Source: Eretmocerus hayati
Taxonomy: Eukaryota; Arthropoda; Insecta; Hymenoptera; Aphelinidae
Assembly (NCBI GenBank): GCA_029851415.1
Contig: CM056743.1
Location: 27,504,905 to 27,568,904 of the forward strand
DNA: 64,000 bases
Direction: 5' to 3'
Shown here: piece by piece, positions 13,002-22,164 of the stretch
How positions within the stretch are numbered: position 1 is the stretch's first letter
How the letters are laid out: every line of letters starts with the position of its first letter
The notes under the pieces: generated by a model
The model's database searches: none
What the model was told of the DNA's origin: nothing
Seen by the model: the letters and a program-made list of their open reading frames with translations, nothing else
Position numbers and translations under genes: made by a program

Positions 13002-13641
13002 TGTAACGTATTGGTGGGAGGATGATAATGCATGCGCATGATCGAGAATCTCCATCTCTCCGAGTCATGTGTAACGTATTGGTGGGAGGATGATAATGCA
13101 TGCGCATGATCGAGAATCTCCATCTCTCCGAGTCATCGAGAATTGAGCGCGCATGATCTTGGAATTGTTCTCTCTTTTCACGTCATCAAAAGTGGAAGGG
13201 TTTGGTTTCGATATCATACGTCACGAGTTATCCATACGCAGCCACATACGCAGACGCATAGAATCATCTCAATTGTGGATGAGACGCACCTATGCGTCCC
13301 TTTTTCTATCTCACTTGTTCGAGCATTCGCGTACAATATCTTCTAACACCATTCCACCACCTCTCTGCTGCGCTTTCACCCCACTTATGAATTACCCTAA
13401 TACTCTAAGTTTAATACGTAATCATCGTCATCAAGATCAACCCTGCTCTAGGTGCGCATGAGTAATCCTCGTCATCAAATGCATTTGTGGCGGGGGTTCC
13501 CTTAAATACACCAAAATACGCCCGGAGCGGCACTTCTTCTTGTTCTTTCATGCCGATCATACCTGTTTGATATCTAAATAAACACAAGTCATACTGCCTC
13601 TATATCAACGAGTTATATATTGAACCCACGAACACATTACA
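13002..13641 (+). repeat. 3' LTR of element A
   Basis: Same 640-bp sequence as the 5' LTR including the 68-bp tandem duplication at its start. It is preceded by the polypurine tract and followed by the target duplication GAGG. Confidence 0.93.
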
Positions 13642-13645
13642 GAGG

Positions 13646-13952
13646 TATGGGCCCCTTTATGCCCGTGACTTTACTGGTCGGGCCGCGGGGCTACCATTTC
13701 CCATTGGGGGAATTATTGATACGGACCGGGGCGATTATTGACCAACTCGTCAATAGATTTACTTGGATTTATTGATAGGTTATGTAGGTATACGTTGGTA
13801 TACAAACTGCGAGCTAGTCATAGCTAGCCGCCGGTAACGTAACTCCTGAGCGCAGGCTCTCCAGCCTTGCTCCCCATGCTTCCCCTACTCTCCCGCCGGA
13901 GGGGCGGTTGTAGCTATATAGGTTATATCTATGAGGGCACTCGGTGCCTACA
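13646..13952 (-). mobile_element. Probable solo LTR (element B)
   Basis: A 307-bp segment bounded on both sides by GAGG (13642-13645 and 13953-13956), in the middle of the TE1 arm. Read on the minus strand it begins TGTAGGCACC and ends GGGGCCCATA, contains AATAAA (in ATCAATAAATCC), and has a GC-rich hairpin block CCGCCCCTCCGGCGGGAGAG placed like that of the LTR of element C. This fits a solo LTR of a CsRn1-like family left by LTR-LTR recombination. The ending TA rather than CA is imperfect, so a MITE is the alternative. Confidence 0.6.
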
Positions 13953-14845
13953 GAGGACCGCGCGCTGCGCCATCCGTCGGATTTTTTCGGGAAGCTTGTA
14001 AACTAGCCGCTGCCGCGGGGTAATCCGGGTTTTACAGAGCACCGACGAGATGCTCATCAGGGGTGCTCAATGAATTGCTCGAACATGGAATTAGGATTCG
14101 CGATAGCTGTGGTTAATAGTTATGTAGAATCTGTATAACGCAGTATATGTCTCTTATCATTGCCCTAATCATTATTTGATCAGTACGTTATAGTTGATGG
14201 CCAGGTACAGAATTTCAAACTGAGATCCCATATGGGGGTCGACAGTTTATGTATAAGCTTTCATCCCACTTATTGTACAACCCGTGTAGTGAAGTGGTCA
14301 CGAGCTTCGCCTCGCACGCTCGGGAGCGTGAGTTCGAACCCCGGCTGAGGAATTTTTTTTTCCACTTTTACAAGCTGATTTATTTATTTATTTATTTTTT
14401 TTTTTCTTCTTTATGAAGATCAACTTTTTTTTCATATCTCGTTGTAAAGGGAAAAATTGTTATCCGTGGCGACCTGAAATTTTACGAAATTTTTTATTAT
14501 TTCCTAACTTGCTCTGGAACTATGCATTCTTTTGAGGCAAAAATCGTTCCCAAAACCTAGGGAGGTAGATCGACCCCCAAATGCTCTCGGACCGAAAATT
14601 CTTTTGAAAATAGATTCATTCCCAAAACCGAGTAAAGCAATGAATCCCCGAATACCCGTATGCTCGGATCGAAATTTTTTCTGAAAAAAGAATCATCTAC
14701 AATATTTAGGAAGGCAGATAATTCCGCGCTTGTCTTGTTAGACTGTATATTCTTTTAATAAAATAATTATTCCCTAAACGACGAAGGCAGATGAACAACC
14801 AAATGCTCGAAGGCTCGGACCAAAAATTGTTTGGAAAAAAAGAAT
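13953..14845. repeat. TE1 inner arm, left
   Basis: Reverse-complement match to about 18603-19495: position x on the left pairs with about 33448-x on the right. Pairing is close to perfect up to about 14825, with one substitution and a short T/A-tract length change noticed, then it decays into related tandem units. It includes a tRNA-like segment and a TTTA microsatellite. Confidence 0.85.
14279..14351 (+). other. tRNA-like segment with Pol III boxes (left arm)
   Basis: TAGTGAAGTGGTCACGAG resembles a tRNA A box and AGTTCGAACCCC a B box. The middle (CTTCGCCTCGCACGC) is close to the anticodon arm of eukaryotic tRNA-Val genes. A run of nine T follows, as in a Pol III terminator. The acceptor and T stems do not pair, so this is a tRNA-derived relic or SINE-type promoter, not a working tRNA. 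Confidence 0.5.
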
Positions 14846-14846
14846 G

Positions 14847-17800
14847 ATTCCGAAAACTGAGGAAGACAATTAATTAAACCCGCAAATCCCCGTATGCTTG
14901 GATCGAAAATTCTCTTGGAAGTAGAATATTGTTCTCAAAACCCAGAGACAAATTAACCAGCAAATGCTCAAATGTTTGGACTGGGAAATCTTTTGGAACA
15001 AGAATCTATTCCTAAACCCGAGGAGGGCAAATTAACCCCCGACGGCCTTGATGCGCGGAACGAAAGTTTTTTTTTCTAATCGAATCATTCCCAAAACCAT
15101 GAAGGTATTAGGTAATGACCCAATCATGCTTATGATAGATGCTCGGACCGAAAATCTTTTTGAAAAATATGTGTAAATCATCCTTGAGTCCAAAGAAGGC
15201 AAAAACCATCGATATATTCGTATGCGCGGACGAAAAATTCTTCAGTGAAAAGAATTATTCCCAAAACCGGAGGAAACAATAAATCACGCAATACAATAAT
15301 GCCATGCTCGGACCAAAAATTCTGTTGAAGAGAGTTTTGGCTAGCTTAATCTATTTCGACTCGTACTTTGAAGGAATGTTCTCTTTCCCGAAAGAAGTTC
15401 CGGCTCATATGATGGATAATTGCGGGCATATATTTCCCGTTATGAGTTCTAAAGGAGATCTTTTTTCGGAAGAACTTTCGGTCCGAGCATACGAATTCTG
15501 CGGCTTTAAATGCCTTCATCGATGTGGGAATGATGCTTTTCCCAAAAATACTTTCAATCTGGGCATACGATGGCGATTTCAGTCACCTCCCCCGGTTTTG
15601 CACGTGATTCTACTTTTGAAAGAATTCACTGAGAAAAAATTCTCGGTCGTATAGCCACGCGTTTTGCCATGCGATCAGAAACGGTTGGAGCGCAACATTG
15701 ATCTTGTCACTACTCCAGGCCATCGGAATGATTTGGCATCTGGTATTTCTGCCAGAATAAATAACCACAGACCATATATTTCGAGTGACCCGATACTTCA
15801 TCGAGTCACCATTGAATGGTTGGGAGTTGGAACGGTATACAGTATACAGTATACCTTTCAGTATATATACAGTATACCTTTCATAAGTAATGGATCGAGT
15901 AGGGTCTCACTTAAACAAAGATATATCGAAGATACTTTGACGTAAAAAAATTTCGAAAAAGCATCTCAAAAATCACAAAAAAATCTATCGATTCATGTGT
16001 TCAAAACATTCCTTGCGCCCTTTTCGAGTACCCGTAGTCAACGATGAAAATCTAAAAAATTTCTCCTTCAATAAGTCACTCACAACTTTTGCGGGAAATA
16101 TCCGATCACAAAAATTTCACGGGATCTTGTGGATCTTCTCAAAACCTACAATTTCCTATTTTTAAGTTCTCTCTACGTTCTTTCCTGTCCAAGTAACAAG
16201 CTTGGAAAGAAAATTTTGTATTACATGAACTGCTTATGGAGATATTAGGAGATACCTACCGCGGCTGGCGCCGGGTTTCGTCTCGCCTTGCTCTATTCTA
16301 GCACAAAAATTCATCAAAAAATATCATGGCCCATGATTTTGACGTAGAATAATTTCATCTTCCAGAATATTTGATCAGATTTGGTCTTGGATTGGAGGCA
16401 ATCCCGATTCCTCAAGTTTTACCGAGAAAATTGATTAATTTCATGTTTTGTCCCCATAGATCACATTCAAGGCAAAATCTGATGAGATATTCTGAAAGAT
16501 GGGATTATTTTACGTGAAAATAATGTGCCATGATGTTTTTTGGAGAATTTTCGCGCTAGAATAGAGCAAGGCGAGACGAAACAGGCACCAGCCGCGGTAC
16601 CTCCATAAGCAGTCCATGTAATACAAAATTTTCTTCTTAGATCATTACTCGGGCAGAAAAGGTCGTAGAGAGAACTTTAAAAAGAGGAAATTGTAGGTTT
16701 TGAAAAGATTTACAAGATCCCGTCAGAATTTTTGTGATCGGATCACTTCCGCCAAAGTTGTAGGTAGGTGATTGATTGAAGGAGAAATCTTTTAGATTTT
16801 CATCGTTGAGCACGGGCACGCAAAAAGGATGCAAGAAATGTTTTAAACACATGAATCAATCAGATTTCTGTGATCTTCAAGGTGCTTCTTTCAAAATTTC
16901 CATACGACGAAGTATATTGAAAATATCACTGTTTTGGTGAGACCCTACATGACCCATTATTTATGAAAGGTACTGTACCTCGAAAAAGTCCACTTAATGG
17001 GAAAACGAGAAAACATGGGAAACCATTGAGGAGTTTTCCAAGGATGAAATGGAAACTCATATCGCTCTTCTGCTGAGCTGAATACCATCGATTAATGCTG
17101 GGAAGCAATCAGAAAATCTATTTGTCCATCCAGGAGGAATCTATTTATGAATAAACCAATTTTCAGCAGTTTTGCCACGGAAGACATCAAATTCTTTGCA
17201 TTTTTTTGATACTGGTGAATTGATCTATTAATCCAAAGATCTTTGGAAATTATTTAACTGAAATAACAAACCAAAATACTGTGATGGCAATCCAGTAATG
17301 GTCGTACAGCGATACCACGTTAAATATACAGTCGTATTTGTTTGGACGGCAATAGTTTACTCTCTGTGAATTTTTGGTCCAAGCACTCACGAATTCGCTG
17401 GTTCATTTGCCTCCCTGTAGGTTATCGAAATGATTTTCTGGGAAAAACATTTTTCGGTCCGGGCGTACATACATACATACACCGGTATTTGCGATTTTGA
17501 TTGCCTTCTATAATTTTGAGAATACTTTTTAGCTCCAAAAGAATTTTCGGTCCCGCGCGTAAGTGTATATGAGTAGTTCCGTTGAAACTTCAACACTTGG
17601 AGGCCGAAAATGTGCCAACCCCAAATCCCACTTCAGAGGGTTCTGATGTGTATTTTTCAAGTTCTTCAAACATATAATGTATAATTCATGTCGCGCACAG
17701 ATTTAAACACGGAACCTGACATTTTGAGCGGCGCACGGAACCCGACATTTGACACTAAAATTGATCTCACGGCCAAACGATTCAAGCTACAGTCTTGAGG

Positions 17801-18602
17801 TTTTGGGGTCTTCATTTGGCCACCAGATACTTTGAAAAAAACTGAATAGGGCCTCCGTAATCTCGCGTTTGAGAGTCGCACTAGTACCACACGGAACTGA
17901 CCAAAAAATTTAGCAATACCAGATTTTCGCGGGAAAGAGATCCGCAAAGTATAAAAATCAATTTTTTTCGAAATTCTGGGGCATGAAAGAGTTGCGCCTG
18001 ACGATTTACCTTAAGAATAAGTTGGTGCGGAAAAGTCGAGAATGAGGCAAATTCACTTTTATCGAGGAAAACTGAGCGAGTAGATTTTCAAGTAAAACTG
18101 CACCACAAAATGTATGTGCTCCGCGCACATGCAAAAAGTGGTATTTGGGCTCTTATAGCAATGGAATTTGGTGCTTAATACTATATGATATTTGATTCAT
18201 TTGCACGCACGAATCTTAAACGAGCCTCACTGCGGCGCTTCACGCCCATAAAGTCCGAAAAAAAAAGAAAACCACAACGCACGGAACTAACTGACATTTT
18301 GACCCTTTTTTCGATGATAATTTTTTTGGGTGGCCCTGGATCGTCAAACTAATGATTGCGCCATAAAGAGCACCGGAAATACGCCGAAAATGACTTACAC
18401 GAATTTTTTCCCAAGCGTTTTAAGGGTTCGTACAAGCAGGCATAAGTACATTATTTCAAAGTTTCCACAGAACTACTCATATACATACCTATTGCGGTTG
18501 TAATTGCCTTCCACGGTTTTTGGGAAACATCCCTTCTTCAAAAAAAATTTCAGCCCGCGAATACGGGTATCGGTTTCAATTGCTGTGCTTAGTTTTGAAA
18601 AT
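14847..18602. other. TE1 interior: degenerate tandem units and a 1.1-kb palindrome
   Basis: 14520-15330 and 18480-18900 hold degenerate units of about 80-110 bp, each with an AATTC/CCAAAACC start and a GCTCGGACC word, in opposite orientations. A TATACAG-type simple repeat lies at 15833-15885. About 15870-16985 is a nearly complete palindrome (separate entry). The frame at 15304-15654 (116 codons) and others here show no known domain. No transposase is seen. Confidence 0.6.
15870..16985. repeat. Inner palindrome (foldback or MITE nested in TE1)
   Basis: The left arm (about 15870-16400) and right arm (about 16470-16985) are diverged inverted copies. For example GCGAGACGAAAC near 16570 mirrors GTTTCGTCTCGC near 16277, and ACCTTTCATAAGTAATGG near 15876 mirrors the segment near 16965. 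The loop is short. The centre lies near 16430 while the TE1 arms are centred at 16724, so this is a separate inverted element. Confidence 0.7.
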
Positions 18603-19495
18603 GATTTTTTTCCCCAAAACAATTTTTGGTCCGAGCCTTCGAGCATTTGGTTGTTCATCTGCCTTCGTCGTTTAGGGAATAATTATTTTATTAAAAGAAT
18701 ATACAGTCCAACAAGACAAGCGCGGAATTATCTGCCTTCCTAAATATTGTAGATGATTCTTTTTTCAGAAAAAATTTCGATCCGAGCATACGGGTATTCG
18801 GGGATTCATTGCTTTACTCGGTTTTGGGAATGAATCTATTTTCAAAAGAATTTTCGGTCCGAGAGCATTTGGGGGTCGATCTACCTCCCTAGGTTTTGGG
18901 AACGATTTTTGCCTCAAAAGAATGCATAGTTCCAGAGCAAGTTAGGAAATAATAAAAAATTTCGTAAAATTTCAGGTCGCCACGGATAACAATTTTTCCC
19001 TTTACAACGAGATATGAAAAAAAAGTTGATCTTCATAAAGAAGAAAAAAAAAATAAATAAATAAATAAATCAGCTTGTAAAAGTGGAAAAAAAAATTCCT
19101 CAGCCGGGGTTCGAACTCACGCTCCCGAGCGTGCGAGGCGAAGCTCGTGACCACTTCACTACACGGGTTGTACAATAAGTGGGATGAAAGCTTATACATA
19201 AACTGTCGACCCCCATATGGGATCTCAGTTTGAAATTCTGTACCTGGCCATCAACTATAACGTACTGATCAAATAATGATTAGGGCAATGATAAGAGACA
19301 TATACTGCGTTATACAGATTCTACATAACTATTAACCACAGCTATCGCGAATCCTAATTCCATGTTCGAGCAATTCATTGAGCACCCCTGATGAGCATCT
19401 CGTCGGTGCTCTGTAAAACCCGGATTACCCCGCGGCAGCGGCTAGTTTACAAGCTTCCCGAAAAAATCCGACGGATGGCGCAGCGCGCGGTCCTC
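18603..19495. repeat. TE1 inner arm, right
   Basis: Inverted copy of 13953-14845, interrupted at its outer end (after CCTC at 19492-19495) by element C. Confidence 0.85.
19097..19169 (-). other. tRNA-like segment with Pol III boxes (right arm)
   Basis: Inverted copy of the tRNA-like segment at 14279-14351, with the same boxes and the same T run on the minus strand. Confidence 0.5.
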
Positions 19496-19776
19496 TGTGG
19501 GGTTCATATATGTGTAGTATAGTTATATATCTCCCTCTCCCCGCCGCAGCGGGGAGAGAGGAGAAGCGAGCGAGCCGCGCCGCGCGCAGCAGAAATCTCT
19601 CGGCTCTCGAGCAGTAAAGACGCGCCATTGTAAATACTTGTATCCCGTAGTCTAATAAACAGTTTTTTAATATTAACTCGGGCCTTCTGAATTTGTGTGT
19701 TCCTGACCACAGTACGCCGGGTGTGGGGCCCGGCTTATATATACTTTTGTGCACCCCTGCACAGTAAAATCCCACA
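19496..19776 (+). repeat. 5' LTR of element C
   Basis: 281 bp, TGTGGG...CCCACA, with a GC-rich hairpin (CTCCCCGCCGCAGCGGGGAG) and an AATAAA signal (CTAATAAACAG near 19650). Confidence 0.94.
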
Positions 19777-19795
19777 TTGGTGACCTCGACAAACA
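19777..19795 (+). promoter_or_regulatory. Primer-binding site of element C (tRNA-Trp type)
   Basis: TTGGTGACCTCGAC directly after the LTR. TGGTGACC-CGAC complements the 3' end of tRNA-Trp, the usual primer of CsRn1-clade elements. Confidence 0.7.
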
Positions 19796-20212
19796 AGTGC
19801 GCGTCGCCTCGAGAGTGTGCCGGCTCGCGAAAAAATTCCGAGCGGTTTCTGGGCAGCACGACTCAAGTGTCGTCCTGAATTTCGGGTTGAGGCAGCCTAT
19901 TTGTCCTCCCCGAATCTTGCATCAACCAGTTGCACGAGTGCCAAGCTTCGTCATCGTCTGGGACAGCAACCCGGCGTGGCGGCCATATTGTCAACTCAGC
20001 GGCGTTTGGCGCCAAATCGCAGCAGCTCCGCGAGGGCCCGAGATTTGTACTCCGGGTACTCCAGCGGGCCAGCAGCAGCCAACGTCATCATCGCAGCCTC
20101 TGCAGTGGCCCAAGCGTCGCACGTCGACGCAGCGCATCCAGGCCACGCCGTGGGCAACGAGCAGGTGCAGCCTGCGACCTGGGTGCAATCCCCGGCATCG
20201 AGCTTCGGCGAG

Positions 20213-20565
20213 CTTTCTGCTCGCAGTCGCCGGGTCCATCGCGCGCGGCCAGCGTGTGGACTCACACCGTGGGATCAGCATCATCGCTTTGGCGGGCTTT
20301 CTGCTCGCAGTCGCCGAGTCCATCGCGCGCTTCAAGCGTGTGGACTCACAACGAGGGAAAATCATCGTTGGCGGGCTTTCTGCTCGCAGTCGCCGAGTCC
20401 ATCGCGCGCATCAAGCGTGTGGACTCACAACGAGGGAAAATCATCGTTGGCGGGCTTTCTGCTCGCAGTCGCCGGGTCCATCGCGCGCGGCCAGCGTGTG
20501 GACTCACACCGAGGGAGCACCATCATCGTGAGCAATCTGCTCACAGTCGCCGAGCACTGCGTGCG
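20213..20565 (+). repeat. Tandem repeat in the leader of element C
   Basis: Units starting CTTTCTGCTCGCAGTCGCCG begin at 20213, 20297, 20376 and 20455, with a degenerate fifth near 20533; period 79-84 bp. The leader between primer site and gag is 1.3 kb long. The frames read through this region (19749-20578) are repeat artefacts. Confidence 0.85.
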
Positions 20566-21076
20566 GGGTAGCACGTAGGCTCATCATCGTCGTCGGCATC
20601 GGTGCATCTGCGTGCAGTCAGCGCGCATTTCTCCGAGCCTCGCAGCAGCGTGGCAGCTAACGGCGGGCGACAGCTTTCCCGCGCTTTCACCAGCGCCGGC
20701 GGCCATTTTGCTCCAGTATCTGCGCGTAGTCAGCGCGCAGTCTCCAAACATCGCAGCAGGTATTTCAACGAATCGACGATTGAATTCCGCGCTCGCGTAA
20801 ATTCTGGGCAATTCGCCGCACCATCGTAAACATTTTCGAATCATTTTTCGAGAAACTTACGAGGAACTTGAGCAAAAATTTTTCTGTTTTTCACGTTTCC
20901 AATTTTTACTCATTTGACATTTCGAAAATTTTCAACTTTTGACAAATTTCTTGCTGAAACGCTGAGCGTGTATGCTTGTATGTGTGGGTAGGGCAAAATT
21001 GTCAATTGTGTTTGTAACTTGTCTACGTACAAGAGCTAGGCTTGCCTGCGAGCAAGAATCTTTTATTGTTTAGTGT

Positions 21077-22153
21077 ATGCAGAGACTGTTAGATTTTCTG
21101 TTCGAAATGAGTGACGCAGAGCGTGCTGACCAGGCCGAAGCTAGATTAGCCGAGCTCACGGGTGAACTTGAAACGATGCGGCGTGAAATGGATGCTTTGA
21201 GAAACGGAAACGCTCAGCGTAATAATATTAACAATGCAAATAATGGTGCCAGCAATGCCAACAATGTTCCTGCTCAGCAGCCTATTGTTCCTCAAGATCC
21301 AATCGGTCACGTAAATGCGTATGCACCAAAAATTGCGCCTTTTATGGCAAAAGATCCGGTTTTATGGTACATCCGAGCAGAATCGTCACTTAGAACCGCG
21401 AGAATAACTTCGGATGCTACAAAGTTAGACTACCTTGTTCAACAGCTTTCTGAAGCTGCGCTCGTTGCGGTTAGAGATATTTTAATGCTCAACCCACAGC
21501 CGGCTGATGCATACCAACAAGTGAAGGACAGGTTAATTTCAACTTTTGGTACTTCTGACGAGCAAACTTTGCGACAACTTTTACGGGGCGAAGTAAACCT
21601 TGATGGCAAACCTTCTTTTATTTTGAATCAACTTAGGAATAAGAATCAAGCGAATTGCCCAGACGACGTTTTGCGATCGATATTTTTAGATACGCTTCCG
21701 GAAAATCACAGGTACATTCTTGCGGTTACGAATGCGACTGATCTCGATGGTCTTGCGGCGGCCGCGGACAAATTAGCTGAAATTCCTAGCTTGAAAAGTC
21801 AAGTGTACAATGTAAATAGTAGCTCATTTTCCAACTCTAGTGCCAGTAACGTTCAATCTTGCGCAGCAGTTAGTTCTTCGAAAGACTTTGATGACGCGTT
21901 TAAGAAAATGAATGATAAAATCAATGCTCTCAGCTCAAAAATCGATAGGCTTTTCTCTCAGAACCGCGGGCGTTCTCAGCAGCGTGCAGGAAATAGTCAA
22001 GCGAGCAACGAGCAGCAACCACGTGATCCGCAAAAAATTTGCAAATTTCATAAGAAGTATAATGAAGGGGCTCGGTACTGCAAGCCGTGGTGTTTTAGCT
22101 ATCCGGATTTTGTCAAAGCTCAAGCTAAGAAAGAAAGTTCAAAAAACGATTAA
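21077..22153 (+). CDS. gag: Gag of element C (CsRn1 clade)
   Basis: A 358-residue ORF from ATG 21077; a second in-frame ATG at 21107 (MSDAERADQ) is an equally likely start. An N-terminal coiled-coil-like, Glu-rich segment is followed by an Asn-rich linker, then the capsid-like region (APKIAPFMAKDPVLWYIRAE...) and, near the C-terminus, CKFHKKYNEGARYCKPWC. That is the C-x2-H-x9-C-x3-C finger typical of CsRn1-clade Gag rather than a CCHC knuckle. The frame ends at TAA 22151-22153. The last sense codons carry the heptamer A AAA AAC at 22141-22147 in the right phase for -1 slippage into pol. Role: particle formation and RNA packaging. Confidence 0.92.
   Translation: MQRLLDFLFEMSDAERADQAEARLAELTGELETMRREMDALRNGNAQRNNINNANNGASNANNVPAQQPIVPQDPIGHVNAYAPKIAPFMAKDPVLWYIRAESSLRTARITSDATKLDYLVQQLSEAALVAVRDILMLNPQPADAYQQVKDRLISTFGTSDEQTLRQLLRGEVNLDGKPSFILNQLRNKNQANCPDDVLRSIFLDTLPENHRYILAVTNATDLDGLAAAADKLAEIPSLKSQVYNVNSSSFSNSSASNVQSCAAVSSSKDFDDAFKKMNDKINALSSKIDRLFSQNRGRSQQRAGNSQASNEQQPRDPQKICKFHKKYNEGARYCKPWCFSYPDFVKAQAKKESSKND
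22141..22147 (+). promoter_or_regulatory. -1 ribosomal frameshift heptamer (gag to pol)
   Basis: A AAA AAC; in the gag frame the codons are (tc)A-AAA-AAC, the classical X-XXY-YYZ phasing, with gag stopping two codons later. Slipping -1 enters the frame of pol, which is open across the overlap. Confidence 0.75.
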
Positions 22154-22164
22154 TTCCTTCCGTC

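Larger units (their letters stand above)
6782..13641 (+). mobile_element. LTR retrotransposon A: gag-only Ty3/gypsy element
   Basis: Two 640-bp LTRs (6782-7421 and 13002-13641) are identical as far as I compared them line by line. They start TGTAA and end TTACA. The 4-bp target duplication is GAGG at 6778-6781 and 13642-13645. A tRNA-primer-like sequence TGGTGACAGCGGTG begins at 7425, 3 bases after the LTR, and a polypurine tract (AAGAGGGGAAGG) ends at 13001. The only recognisable gene is gag (8417-9169). The remaining 3.8 kb to the 3' LTR has no protease, reverse transcriptase or integrase, so the element must be mobilised in trans. Identical LTRs mean a recent insertion. Confidence 0.93.

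Noticed and set aside
14279..14351. Functional tRNA gene
   Set aside because: A and B boxes are present but the acceptor and T stems do not pair; kept only as a tRNA-like relic.
15304..15654. 116-codon frame inside TE1 as a possible transposase fragment
   Set aside because: No catalytic or DNA-binding motif, and it overlaps the degenerate tandem units.
19749..20578. Long overlapping open frames (260, 253 and 213 codons) in three phases
   Set aside because: They lie in the GC-rich tandem-repeat leader of element C, have no domain, and being open in all frames at once is a composition effect.
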